Shown here in pieces: positions 15,174 through 23,180 of a stretch of DNA of 64,000 bases (positions are counted from its first letter, which is position 1; each line of letters starts with the position of its first letter). The translations under genes were made by a program, and so were the position numbers. Origin of the DNA: Citrobacter sp. Marseille-Q6884 (GTDB lineage: Bacteria; Pseudomonadota; Gammaproteobacteria; Enterobacterales; Enterobacteriaceae); contig NZ_CAMDRE010000002.1 in NCBI RefSeq assembly GCF_945906775.1, positions 248,001 to 312,000 of the forward strand, in the 5' to 3' direction. Under the pieces are notes generated by a model. That model searched no databases. It was not told the origin of the DNA and saw only the letters and a program-made list of their open reading frames with translations.

Positions 15174-16208
15174 ATGGCTTACTCAGTACAAAAGTCGCGC
15201 CTGGCCAAGGTTGCGGGTGTTTCGCTTGTTATGTTGCTCGCGGCCTGTAGTTCTGACTCGCGCTATAAGCGCCAGGTGAGCGGTGATGAATCCTATCTGG
15301 AGGCTGCACCGCTTGCTGAGCTTCACGCGCCAGCTGGGATGATTCTGCCGGTTACCACGGGTGATTATACTATCCCGGTGACGAATGGCAGCGGTGCCGT
15401 CGGTAAAGCGCTGGATATTCGCCCACCGGCTCAGCCGTTAGCGTTGGTCAGCGGCGCACGTACCCAGATCGCGGGGGATACGGCGACGTTACTGGTAGAA
15501 AATGGACGTAGCAATACGCTGTGGCCTCAGGTCGTGAGTGTTATTCAGTCTAAAAACTACACCATCGCAAAACGTGATGATGCCAGCCAGACGCTGACAA
15601 CGGATTGGGTTGACTGGAACCGTCTGGATGAAGACGAACAGTACCGTGGTCGTTATCAAGTCTCGGTAAAACCGCAGGGCTATCAGCAGGCGGTGACGGT
15701 GAAATTGATTAACCTCGAACAAGCCGGTAAGCCAGTAGCCGATGCGGCGTCAATGCAGCGTTATAGCGCTGAGATGATGAACGTTATCTCTGCCGGTCTG
15801 GATAAGAACGCCACCGACGCGGCGAATGCTGCGCAGAACCGTTCTACCGCAACGATGGATGTTCAGAGCGCCGCTGATGACACCGGTTTACCGATGCTGG
15901 TGGTTCGTGGGCCGTTTAACGTGGTGTGGCAGCGTCTGCCGGCAGCCCTTGAGAAAGTGGGCATGAAAGTGACCGACAGCACCCGTTCTCAGGGCAGCCT
16001 GGCCGTAACCTACAAACCGCTTTCTGATAGCGGCTGGCAGGAACTGGGCGCATCCGATCCGGGTCTGGTCTCCGGTGACTACAAACTGCAGGTCGGTGAT
16101 TTAGACAACCGCAGCAGTATGCAGTTTATCGATCCGAAGGGGCATACCCTGACGCAAAGCCAAAACGACGCGCTGGTCGCTGTCTTCCAGGCCGCGTTCA
16201 GTAAGTAA
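15174..16208 (+). CDS. bamC: Outer membrane assembly lipoprotein BamC (NlpB)
   Basis: BamC is a lipoprotein subunit of the BAM complex that inserts beta-barrel proteins. The 344-residue precursor has a lipoprotein signal ([14 protein letters not shown]) with lipidated Cys25, an unstructured N-terminal stretch that contacts BamD, and two helix-grip domains (about 100-210 and 230-340). The ATG at 15174 follows AGGGAGATTTG; a TTG one codon earlier is less likely. It follows dapA in one transcription unit and ends at a strong terminator before purC. Confidence 0.97.
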   Translation: MAYSVQKSRLAKVAGVSLVMLLAACSSDSRYKRQVSGDESYLEAAPLAELHAPAGMILPVTTGDYTIPVTNGSGAVGKALDIRPPAQPLALVSGARTQIAGDTATLLVENGRSNTLWPQVVSVIQSKNYTIAKRDDASQTLTTDWVDWNRLDEDEQYRGRYQVSVKPQGYQQAVTVKLINLEQAGKPVADAASMQRYSAEMMNVISAGLDKNATDAANAAQNRSTATMDVQSAADDTGLPMLVVRGPFNVVWQRLPAALEKVGMKVTDSTRSQGSLAVTYKPLSDSGWQELGASDPGLVSGDYKLQVGDLDNRSSMQFIDPKGHTLTQSQNDALVAVFQAAFSK

Positions 16209-16213
16209 AAATA

Positions 16214-16242
16214 AAAGGCTGGATAACTCCAGCCTTTTTTTC
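16214..16242 (+). terminator. Intrinsic terminator after bamC
   Basis: AGGCTGGA and TCCAGCCT around a 4-base loop, followed by TTTTTTTCT. It separates the dapA-bamC unit from purC. Confidence 0.9.
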
Positions 16243-16251
16243 TGATATGAT

Positions 16252-16267
16252 ACGCAAACGTGTGCGT
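16252..16267. promoter_or_regulatory. PurR operator of purC
   Basis: ACGCAAACGTGTGCGT matches the PurR consensus in 14 or more of 16 positions. It lies 52 bases before the purC ATG, immediately after a TATGAT that can serve as the -10 element, so bound PurR would block the promoter. Confidence 0.85.
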
Positions 16268-16318
16268 CGGCAGAAAAACGCAATTTTTATCGTTAATTCA
16301 CACCCAGGAGTAATAAAG

Positions 16319-17032
16319 ATGCAAAAGCAAGCTGAGTTGTATCGTGGTAAAGCGAAGACCGTATACAGTACGGAAAACCCGGACCTGTTGGTGCTCGAAT
16401 TCCGCAATGATACGTCAGCAGGGGATGGCGCGCGCATTGAACAGTTTGACCGTAAAGGCATGGTGAACAACAAATTCAACCATTTCATTATGACCAAACT
16501 GCAAGAAGCGGGCATTCCGACCCAGATGGAGCGACTGCTTTCTGATACCGAATGTCTGGTGAAAAAACTGGAGATGGTACCGGTTGAGTGCGTGGTGCGT
16601 AACCGCGCGGCAGGTTCTCTGGTGAAGCGTTTAGGTGTTGAAGAAGGTATTGAACTGAATCCACCGCTGTTTGATCTGTTCCTGAAAAACGATGCTATGC
16701 ACGATCCAATGATTAACGATTCTTATTGTGAAACTTTTGGTTGGGTGAGCAAAGAGAATCTGGCACGTATGAAAGAGCTGACCTACAAAGCCAACGACGT
16801 GCTGAAAAAGATGTTCGATGACGCAGGCCTGATTCTGGTCGATTTCAAGCTGGAGTTTGGTTTGTATAAAGGTGAAGTCGTACTGGGCGACGAGTTTTCA
16901 CCGGATGGTAGCCGTCTGTGGGATAAAGAAACCCTGGATAAAATGGATAAAGATCGCTTCCGCCAGAGTCTGGGCGGCCTGATCGAAGCCTATGAAGCTG
17001 TCGCACATCGCCTGGGTGTGAAGTTAGACTAA
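16319..17032 (+). CDS. purC: Phosphoribosylaminoimidazole-succinocarboxamide synthase (SAICAR synthetase)
   Basis: PurC joins aspartate to CAIR with ATP to give SAICAR. The 237-residue protein equals E. coli PurC in length, with the ATP-binding start [14 protein letters not shown], the [10 protein letters not shown] motif and the VDFKLEFG and [12 protein letters not shown] signatures. The ATG follows CCAGGAGTAATAAAG; the upstream in-frame codons run through the PurR operator and are untranslated. A monocistronic unit with its own PurR-controlled promoter. The hairpin at 17043-17068 (TGAGCCGG/CCGGCTCA) may mark its end. Confidence 0.98.
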   Translation: MQKQAELYRGKAKTVYSTENPDLLVLEFRNDTSAGDGARIEQFDRKGMVNNKFNHFIMTKLQEAGIPTQMERLLSDTECLVKKLEMVPVECVVRNRAAGSLVKRLGVEEGIELNPPLFDLFLKNDAMHDPMINDSYCETFGWVSKENLARMKELTYKANDVLKKMFDDAGLILVDFKLEFGLYKGEVVLGDEFSPDGSRLWDKETLDKMDKDRFRQSLGGLIEAYEAVAHRLGVKLD

Positions 17033-17163
17033 TCTCGCCTATTGAGCCGGCGATCGCTCTCCGGCTCATCAATTTCCCCGCATTTTGATTACTGTTTCTT
17101 ATGGTAATCCTGTTCCGAAGCGCCTACGATCATCATCATAATGAATAAAAAGTTGAGGTGATT

Positions 17164-18030
17164 ATGCGCTGGCAAGGGCGTCGTGAAAGTGACAATGTAG
17201 AAGACAGACGTAATAGCTCTGGTGGTGGCCCTTCTATGGGCGGGCCGGGCTTTCGTTTGCCCAGTGGTAAAGGCGGCATCATTCTGCTGATTGTGGTGCT
17301 GGTGGCGGGTTACTATGGCGTGGATCTCACCGGGCTTATGACCGGTCAACCCGTGTCGCAACAGCAATCAACGCACTCCATTAGCCCCAATGATGATGAA
17401 GCGGCAAAATTCACCTCAGTGATTCTGGCGACGACGGAAGATACCTGGGGGCAGCAGTTTGAAAAAATGGGCCGTACTTATCAGCAACCCAAACTGGTTA
17501 TGTACCGCGGTGCTACGCGTACCGGCTGTGGTGCAGGTCAGTCCGTGATGGGACCGTTTTACTGCCCGGCAGATGGCACGGTGTATATCGACCTTTCATT
17601 CTATGACGACATGAAAACTAAACTGGGCGCTGATGGTGATTTTGCTCAGGGGTATGTTATTGCCCATGAAGTGGGTCATCACGTCCAGAAACTGCTGGGA
17701 ATTGAACCGAAAGTCCGTCAGATGCAGCAGAATGCGTCACAAACCGAAGTGAACCGTCTTTCCGTACGCATGGAACTGCAAGCCGACTGCTTTGCCGGTG
17801 TCTGGGGTCATAACATGCAACAGCAGGGCGTGCTGGAGTCAGGCGATCTGGAAGAGGCGCTGAACGCCGCCCAGGCCATTGGCGATGACCGTCTGCAACA
17901 GCAGGGGCAAGGGCGCGTCGTGCCTGATAGCTTTACGCACGGAACCTCTGAGCAGCGTTACAGCTGGTTTAAACGCGGTTTTGATAGCGGCGATCCGGGA
18001 CAATGTAATACCTTTGGCAAAGGCATTTAA
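17164..18030 (+). CDS. ypfJ: Neutral zinc metallopeptidase-family membrane protein YpfJ
   Basis: A 288-residue protein of the YpfJ/zinc-metallopeptidase family (UPF0042-unrelated; DUF1028-unrelated). It has a basic, Gly-rich N-terminus, a single membrane segment (about residues 37-57, [20 protein letters not shown]) and an extracytoplasmic domain with the HEVGHH zinc motif (His168, Glu169, His172). A third ligand is likely in the [12 protein letters not shown] helix. Paired cysteines in TGCGAG and FYCPADG are typical of the family. The real substrate is unknown in E. coli. The ATG at 17164 follows GAGGTG; a GTG two codons earlier is possible. tmcA begins 15 bases later on the same strand. Confidence 0.93.
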   Translation: MRWQGRRESDNVEDRRNSSGGGPSMGGPGFRLPSGKGGIILLIVVLVAGYYGVDLTGLMTGQPVSQQQSTHSISPNDDEAAKFTSVILATTEDTWGQQFEKMGRTYQQPKLVMYRGATRTGCGAGQSVMGPFYCPADGTVYIDLSFYDDMKTKLGADGDFAQGYVIAHEVGHHVQKLLGIEPKVRQMQQNASQTEVNRLSVRMELQADCFAGVWGHNMQQQGVLESGDLEEALNAAQAIGDDRLQQQGQGRVVPDSFTHGTSEQRYSWFKRGFDSGDPGQCNTFGKGI

Positions 18031-18045
18031 ATCATTGAGGCAGGG

Positions 18046-20061
18046 ATGTCGGACAACACAGCGCTGTATGCACTAACGGAACAAATGGCCCGGGAAGGGA
18101 TCCGCCGTTTACTGATTATCAGTGGCGAGAGCATCTGGTGTCAGACGCAGGCGTTAGCGCTACGCGATACCTTGCCCGGAGACTGGCTGTGGGTGGGCAC
18201 TGACACTCCCTCTACGCCCGCTTGTACACCCCAGGCGCTGCAAACGTTACTGGGGCGCGAGTTTCGTCATGCCGTCTTTGATGCCAGCCAGGGATTCGAC
18301 GCCGCCGCGTTTGCCGCATTAAGCGGTACGCTGCGCGCCGGGAGCTGGCTGGTATTGCTGACACCGCCCTGGCAGCACTGGAAAACCCATCCTGACGTGG
18401 ATTCAGTGCGCTGGAGCGACTGCGTTCAACCGATCCCGACACCACATTTTGTTGAACACATCAAACGTGTCGTTACCCGTGACGGGCAAGCCCTGCACTG
18501 GCAGCAGCACCAGCCATTTTCCTGCCCGCACTTTCCTGAGCGCACTCACTGGCAAGCCGCAAACGGCGAGCCTCAGCCTGAACAGGCGGTGATTTTACAG
18601 CATCTGCTGGCGATGCCGCCTGGAGTAGCAACGGTGACTGCGGCGCGTGGTCGGGGTAAATCAGCATTAGCAGGGCAGTTAATTTCTCGCCTCAAAGGCA
18701 CTGCCATTGTGACGGCGCCGGCGAAAGCGGCGACCGATGTGCTGGCGCAATTTGCCGCAGAACGTTACCGCTTTATGGCGCCGGATGCACTGTTAGCCAG
18801 CAACGAAACCGCTGACTGGCTCATCGTGGATGAGGCCGCCGCGATACCGGCACCGCTATTGCATCAACTGGTCTCGCGTTTTCCCCGCACGCTGCTGACC
18901 ACCACCGTCCAGGGCTACGAGGGAACCGGGCGAGGGTTTTTGTTGAAATTCTGCGCCCGTTTTCCCGCGCTTCGTCGTTATGAGTTACAGCAGCCTGTCC
19001 GGTGGGCGCAGGGGTGCCCGCTGGAGAAAATCGTCAGCGATGCGCTGGTGTTGGATGATGAAACCTTCACGCATGCGCCCCTGGGCGAGATCCGTTTCTG
19101 CGCATTCGAAGCCAATGCCTGGCATAACAACCCGACGCTGCCGCTGGCGGTATATCAGTTGTTATCCGGGGCGCATTACCGTACTTCACCGCTGGATCTT
19201 CGCCGAATGATGGACGCGCCAGGTCAGCATTTTCTTCAGGCATCGGCCGCTGATGCGGTGGCTGGCGCTGTCTGGCTGGTGGATGAAGGGGGATTATCCG
19301 CGGAATTAAGCCAGTCAGTCTGGGCCGGGTATCGCCGCCCTCGGGGAAACCTCGTGGCACAGTCGCTGGCTGCACATGGGGGAGACCCGCTGGCGGCAAC
19401 GCTTATCGGGCGAAGGGTAAGCCGTATTGCCGTGCATCCCGCTCGCCAGCGGGAAGGCATTGGACAGCAGTTGATTGTGCAAGCGCAGGCGTATTCCTCA
19501 CAGTGTGACTATCTTTCCGTTAGTTTTGGTTACACGGCTGAACTCTGGCGTTTCTGGCAGCGCTGCGGTTTTGTGTTAGTGCGGATGGGCAACCATCGGG
19601 AAGCCAGCAGCGGTTGCTATACCGCGATGGCATTACTCCCCGTCAGCAAGGCGGGGCAGCACCTTACCGAACGAGAGCATCTGCGCCTGCGTCGTGACGC
19701 TGAGGTGCTGGCGCAGTGGAACGGCGAGACCCTTCCGGTCGTCCCGTTGAAAGAGACTACGCTTAATGATGATGACTGGAATGAGCTGGCGGGGTTTGCC
19801 TTTGCGCATCGACCCTTACTGACATCATTAGGGTGTTTGAACCGTCTGCTCAGTCACAGTCATCTCCCGCTCCCTGCGCTGCGTGGGCGCTTACATGAGA
19901 AAAGCAGTGATGCAAATCTGTGCGAGCGACTGAAGTTATCCGGTCGTAAAGCGCTGCTGCTGGCTCAGCGCGCAGAGGCGGCACAGGCGTTATTACAGCT
20001 GGATGAGGAGCGTGGCCAACAGCTACATAATCGCATTATGCAATGGCAATTTTTTCACTAA
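18046..20061 (+). CDS. tmcA: tRNA(Met) cytidine acetyltransferase
   Basis: TmcA acetylates the wobble cytidine of elongator tRNA-Met (ac4C34), using acetyl-CoA and ATP or GTP. The 671-residue protein has the family's order: an N-terminal DUF1726-like domain, an RNA-helicase-like ATPase with Walker A TAARGRGKSA (about residues 200-208) and Walker B LIVDEAAAIP, then a GNAT acetyltransferase domain (IAVHPARQREGIGQQ) and a C-terminal tRNA-binding region. The ATG follows GAGGCAGGG, 15 bases after ypfJ. E. coli orthologs are usually 671 residues too. Next on the strand is ypfH, with a separate ribosome-binding site. Confidence 0.97.
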   Translation: MSDNTALYALTEQMAREGIRRLLIISGESIWCQTQALALRDTLPGDWLWVGTDTPSTPACTPQALQTLLGREFRHAVFDASQGFDAAAFAALSGTLRAGSWLVLLTPPWQHWKTHPDVDSVRWSDCVQPIPTPHFVEHIKRVVTRDGQALHWQQHQPFSCPHFPERTHWQAANGEPQPEQAVILQHLLAMPPGVATVTAARGRGKSALAGQLISRLKGTAIVTAPAKAATDVLAQFAAERYRFMAPDALLASNETADWLIVDEAAAIPAPLLHQLVSRFPRTLLTTTVQGYEGTGRGFLLKFCARFPALRRYELQQPVRWAQGCPLEKIVSDALVLDDETFTHAPLGEIRFCAFEANAWHNNPTLPLAVYQLLSGAHYRTSPLDLRRMMDAPGQHFLQASAADAVAGAVWLVDEGGLSAELSQSVWAGYRRPRGNLVAQSLAAHGGDPLAATLIGRRVSRIAVHPARQREGIGQQLIVQAQAYSSQCDYLSVSFGYTAELWRFWQRCGFVLVRMGNHREASSGCYTAMALLPVSKAGQHLTEREHLRLRRDAEVLAQWNGETLPVVPLKETTLNDDDWNELAGFAFAHRPLLTSLGCLNRLLSHSHLPLPALRGRLHEKSSDANLCERLKLSGRKALLLAQRAEAAQALLQLDEERGQQLHNRIMQWQFFH

Positions 20062-20134
20062 CTTCTTCAATTTCCTGGCATGGTCATTGCGATTAAGCGG
20101 CGTAAAATCACTCTCATCAGTTAAGGAGATCGCC

Positions 20135-20833
20135 ATGAAACATGACCATTTTGTTGTTCAAAGTCCCGATAAACCCGCTCAACAGTTGCTGCTGCTGTTT
20201 CATGGCGTAGGCGATAATCCTGTTGCCATGGGTGAAATCGGCTCCTGGTTCGCCCCCCTGTTCCCGGACGCGCTGATCGTCAGCATTGGCGGCGCTGAAT
20301 CTTATGGTGGGACTTCCGGTCGCCAATGGTTCTCCGTGCAGGGCGTGACAGAAGAGAATCGTCAAGCGCGTGTAGATGCCATCATGCCGGTGTTTATCGA
20401 AACCGTTCGCTACTGGCAAAAGCAGAGCGGCGTTACGCCTCAGGCGACCGCGCTGATTGGTTTTTCTCAGGGGGCAATTATGTCGCTTGAGAGTATCAAA
20501 GCCGAGCCGGGGCTGGCATCGCGCGTCATTGCGTTTAATGGCCGTTACGCCAGCTTGCCGGAAGTCGCAACCACGGCCACGACGGTTCATTTGATTCACG
20601 GAGGCGAAGATCGGGTGATTGAATTATCTCACGCCGTTGCCGCTCAGGAGGCGTTAATTCGCGCGGGAGGTGACGTGACGCTGGATATTGTCGAAAACCT
20701 GGGACATGCCATTGACGATCGCAGCATGCAGTTTGCACTCGATCACCTGCGTTTTACCGTACCGAAGCACTACTTCGATGAAGCGCTGAGCGGGGGTAAA
20801 CCTAACGATGACGATGTGATTGAGATGATTTGA
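20135..20833 (+). CDS. ypfH: Esterase of the alpha/beta-hydrolase fold YpfH
   Basis: A 232-residue serine hydrolase of the carboxylesterase/phospholipase family, shown to have esterase activity in E. coli. The nucleophile Ser111 is in GFSQG; the Asp and His of the triad are in HGGEDRVI and ENLGHAID. The LFHGVGDNP segment forms the oxyanion hole. The ATG at 20135 follows AAGGAGATCGCC; 44 upstream in-frame codons overlap tmcA in another frame and are not used. It follows tmcA by 73 bases and is ended by a REP element. Cytoplasmic; natural substrate unknown. Confidence 0.95.
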   Translation: MKHDHFVVQSPDKPAQQLLLLFHGVGDNPVAMGEIGSWFAPLFPDALIVSIGGAESYGGTSGRQWFSVQGVTEENRQARVDAIMPVFIETVRYWQKQSGVTPQATALIGFSQGAIMSLESIKAEPGLASRVIAFNGRYASLPEVATTATTVHLIHGGEDRVIELSHAVAAQEALIRAGGDVTLDIVENLGHAIDDRSMQFALDHLRFTVPKHYFDEALSGGKPNDDDVIEMI

Positions 20834-20836
20834 TAC

Positions 20837-20886
20837 GCAGGCCGGATAAGGGCGCGCTGCTACGCGGCACCTTATCCGGCCTGTGG
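20837..20886. repeat. REP element
   Basis: CAGGCCGGATAAG and CTTATCCGGCCTG are exact complements (13 bp) separated by 20 bases with their own inner GCGC/GCGG pairing. This is a standard REP palindrome between convergent ypfH and ypfN, where it can protect both 3' ends. Confidence 0.85.
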
Positions 20887-20894
20887 GTTATCGC

Positions 20895-21095
20895 TTATTT
20901 CTTCGGCTGATCTTTGTTCGGCCAATCGTCGTCGTCATCCCATTTATCGTTGAAGTCACGATGTGGTGGGAGCTCCGGTTTATTCGCGAGAAATTTCTTG
21001 TGATCGACGCGCTTGAGATCTTTAATCACATTCAGCAGTACGCCTACCAGAAACACCAGCACTAAAATCCACCAATATTTTGCCAGCCAGTCCAT
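20895..21095 (-). CDS. ypfN: Small membrane protein YpfN
   Basis: A 66-residue protein identical in layout to E. coli YpfN (UPF0370): one N-terminal transmembrane segment ([18 protein letters not shown]), then a basic hinge and a C-terminal tail rich in Asp, Trp and Lys ([14 protein letters not shown]). The ATG at 21095 gives MDWLAKYW, the conserved start, after AGAGGAAATCTGC. It follows dapE by 27 bases on the same strand. Function unknown. Confidence 0.94.
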   Translation of the reverse strand: MDWLAKYWWILVLVFLVGVLLNVIKDLKRVDHKKFLANKPELPPHRDFNDKWDDDDDWPNKDQPKK

Positions 21096-21122
21096 GCAGA
21101 TTTCCTCTAGCAGGAACACTCA

Positions 21123-22250
21123 TCAGGCGACGAGTTGTTCCATGATACGTTGATACATACGGGCAAGCAGCTGCAGGTCGGCGGCATTAACGCATTCATT
21201 TATTTTATGAATGGTGGCATTGACCGGCCCAAGTTCTACCACCTGCGCCCCCATGCGGGCAATAAAGCGCCCGTCGGACGTCCCGCCTGTGGTCAGTAAC
21301 TGCGGTTTAATTTCATTATAGTGCTCAATAGCGTTCACCACGGCATCAACCAGTTTACCGCGTCCGGTCAGGAACGGCTGACCGGAAAGCCACCAGTCTA
21401 CGGTGTAACGCAATTGGTGTTTATCCAGCAGTTCCAGCACCCGGGATTTGATCATTTCATCATTCAGCTCGGTGCTGAAGCGGAAGTTGAACTGGATAAA
21501 CAGTTCGCCTGGGATGACGTTGTTGCTGCCGGTACCCGCCTGAATATTAGCGATCTGCATGCTGGTTGCAGGGAAAAACTCATTGCCCTGATCCCACTCA
21601 ATCGCGACCAGTTCATTCAGCATTGGCGCTGCACGGTGAACCGGGTTGTCGGCCAGATGCGGATACGCCACGTGACCTTGTACGCCGTGAATAGTCAGGT
21701 TACAGGTCAGAGAGCCACGACGTCCGTTTTTTACCACGTCACCGACGATCTCGGTGCTGGAGGGTTCGCCGACCAGGCAATAATCCAGTCGCTCATTACG
21801 TGCCATCAGCGCTTCGACAACCTTAACGGTGCCATTTTTTGCGCTGGCTTCTTCGTCTGAGGTTATCAAAAATGCCAGACGGCCCCGGTGATTGGGATGC
21901 TGAGCGACAAAACGCTCTGCAGCCACGACCATCGCTGCCAGTGACCCCTTCATATCGGCAGCGCCACGTCCAAACAACATGCCATCGCGGATGGTCGGTT
22001 CAAACGGAGGGTTGATCCAACGATCAACATCGCCAGCAGGCACCACGTCAGTGTGACCCGCAAATGCCAGGGTCTCACCTTGTCCGCGCCATGCCCAAAA
22101 ATTCTGTGTGTCACCAAAATCCATACGCTCAACGGTAAAACCTACCGCGCGCAGGCGTTCAATCATTAACGCCTGGCACCCGGCATCATCCGGGCTCAGG
22201 GAAGGACGGCGAATAAGCTGCTGTGTCAGCTCAATAACCGGGCACGACAT
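21123..22250 (-). CDS. dapE: Succinyl-diaminopimelate desuccinylase
   Basis: DapE removes succinate from N-succinyl-L,L-diaminopimelate, a late step of the lysine/peptidoglycan-precursor pathway started by DapA. It is a di-zinc M20 peptidase-type enzyme of 375 residues. Metal ligands are in FAGHTDVVP (His66) and GRGAADMKG (Asp99); [11 protein letters not shown] holds the catalytic Glu133-Glu134; the last His is near the C-terminus in NATIHKINE. It starts 3 bases after the yffB stop, so the order yffB-dapE-ypfN looks like one operon, as in E. coli. Confidence 0.98.
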   Translation of the reverse strand: MSCPVIELTQQLIRRPSLSPDDAGCQALMIERLRAVGFTVERMDFGDTQNFWAWRGQGETLAFAGHTDVVPAGDVDRWINPPFEPTIRDGMLFGRGAADMKGSLAAMVVAAERFVAQHPNHRGRLAFLITSDEEASAKNGTVKVVEALMARNERLDYCLVGEPSSTEIVGDVVKNGRRGSLTCNLTIHGVQGHVAYPHLADNPVHRAAPMLNELVAIEWDQGNEFFPATSMQIANIQAGTGSNNVIPGELFIQFNFRFSTELNDEMIKSRVLELLDKHQLRYTVDWWLSGQPFLTGRGKLVDAVVNAIEHYNEIKPQLLTTGGTSDGRFIARMGAQVVELGPVNATIHKINECVNAADLQLLARMYQRIMEQLVA

Positions 22251-22253
22251 AGA

Positions 22254-22610
22254 CTACACCTCATTAAAAAACTGCATATAACTGGATTCACTGAAACCCA
22301 GCAGCATAGGCTTACCCGGCGCGCAGAGCAATGGGCGTTTGATAATTGCAGGCATTTCAATCATCAGCGAGGCGGCTGCGTCGGCATGGGTGATTTGATT
22401 ACGCGTTGCTTCATCCAGTTTACGCCATGTGGTTCCACGGGTATTGAGCAACGGCTCCCAGCCTAACTCGTCGATAAAGGACTGTAATAGCGCGTTGTCC
22501 AGACCATCGACACGATAGTCATGAAAACGGTAATCGATACTATGCTCTTCCAGCCAGCGTCTGGCTTTTTTAATCGTATCGCAGTTTTTAATACCATAGA
22601 GGGTAATCAT
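22254..22610 (-). CDS. yffB: ArsC/Spx-family protein YffB
   Basis: A 118-residue thioredoxin-like protein of the ArsC/Spx family. The single N-terminal cysteine is in [14 protein letters not shown]; homologs are glutathione-dependent reductase-like proteins without an assigned substrate. The ATG at 22610 gives [11 protein letters not shown] after AAGGATTCAA. A longer open frame of 25 codons upstream is not conserved. First gene of yffB-dapE-ypfN. Confidence 0.94.
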   Translation of the reverse strand: MITLYGIKNCDTIKKARRWLEEHSIDYRFHDYRVDGLDNALLQSFIDELGWEPLLNTRGTTWRKLDEATRNQITHADAAASLMIEMPAIIKRPLLCAPGKPMLLGFSESSYMQFFNEV

Positions 22611-22999
22611 TTGAATCCTTATTGACGTAATTTGAATATTTATTCTAAGTCTGGCTGATGCCTGATAATACATTTTGTCATTCATTCGTTATAGAAAAAT
22701 ATAACATTGTTGAGGAAGCGTGAATAATGATTCCTGAAAGTTCCAAAACTCTCTTGTGAACGTCATTTCAGAATTTCCCTGCTTGCATCAGGCTGTTTTT
22801 CCATCAGAATTGGCAAAGTAGTAGATGATGTATGAATATTTCAAAATATTGCAGCAGGTCACATAAAATTTATGGGTATAGCGCATAGTGATGACATGAA
22901 CCCCAAACACGGGAGAGTGTAATCACAACCATCGGTTAAATTATCTTCTTTTACTAAGAATGATTACGTAGAATACCCATAATAATAAGAGAGGTTGTT
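22611..22999. other. Intergenic region between yffB and ypfM (389 bases)
   Basis: This gap is AT-rich and holds the divergent promoters of yffB (minus) and ypfM (plus), though I cannot pick either with confidence. I see no reading frame over 30 codons with a ribosome-binding site. It contains a 10-base exact inverted repeat that brackets the ypfM leader and a small AT palindrome (AATATTTCAAAATATT, near 22840). Confidence 0.6.
22870..22982 (+). promoter_or_regulatory. Nested inverted repeat in the ypfM leader
   Basis: TTATGGGTAT (22870-22879) and its exact complement ATACCCATAA (22973-22982) enclose a second pair, GTAATCA (22919-22925) and TGATTAC (22961-22967). The right arm ends six bases before the ypfM AGAGAGG. 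It could fold into a structured leader or form a DNA loop with a protein; the function is unknown. Confidence 0.45.
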
Positions 23000-23059
23000 A
23001 TGATTGAACGTGAACTGGGGAACTGGAAAGACTTTATCGAAGTGATGCTTCGTAAATAA
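23000..23059 (+). CDS. ypfM: 19-residue small protein YpfM
   Basis: The frame ATG...TAA encodes MIERELGNWKDFIEVMLRK, the same 19 residues as the small protein YpfM described in E. coli. An AGAGAGG lies 5-11 bases before the ATG. It ends in a strong terminator 38 bases later, so it is a monocistronic unit. It is an amphipathic helix candidate, with acidic and hydrophobic residues alternating, and has no transmembrane segment. Function unknown. It lies between yffB and acrD, as in E. coli. Confidence 0.92.
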   Translation: MIERELGNWKDFIEVMLRK

Positions 23060-23096
23060 ATTTCTGGATGAAATCCTGATCCTGAAAAGGATAACA

Positions 23097-23127
23097 AAAA
23101 GGCGACTCAACGTAAGTCGCCTTTTTT
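23097..23127. terminator. Bidirectional terminator between ypfM and acrD
   Basis: AAGGCGACT and AGTCGCCTT around a 7-base loop, with an A-run on the left and TTTTTT on the right, give a good terminator on both strands for these convergent genes. Confidence 0.9.
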
Positions 23128-23129
23128 GT

Positions 23130-23161
23130 GCCTGATGAAATGCGCGAACACCGCATCAGGC
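23130..23161. repeat. REP-like palindrome
   Basis: GCCTGATG and CATCAGGC, with an inner TGCGC/GCG, form a stem of the degenerate REP (GCCTGATGCG) type just after the terminator and before the acrD stop. Confidence 0.6.
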
Positions 23162-23180
23162 TTCAGAGAGGTGGGTCGTA

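Noticed and set aside
17043..17068. Terminator after purC
   Set aside because: TGAGCCGG/CCGGCTCA is a good stem but lacks a T-run, so I mention it only with purC.
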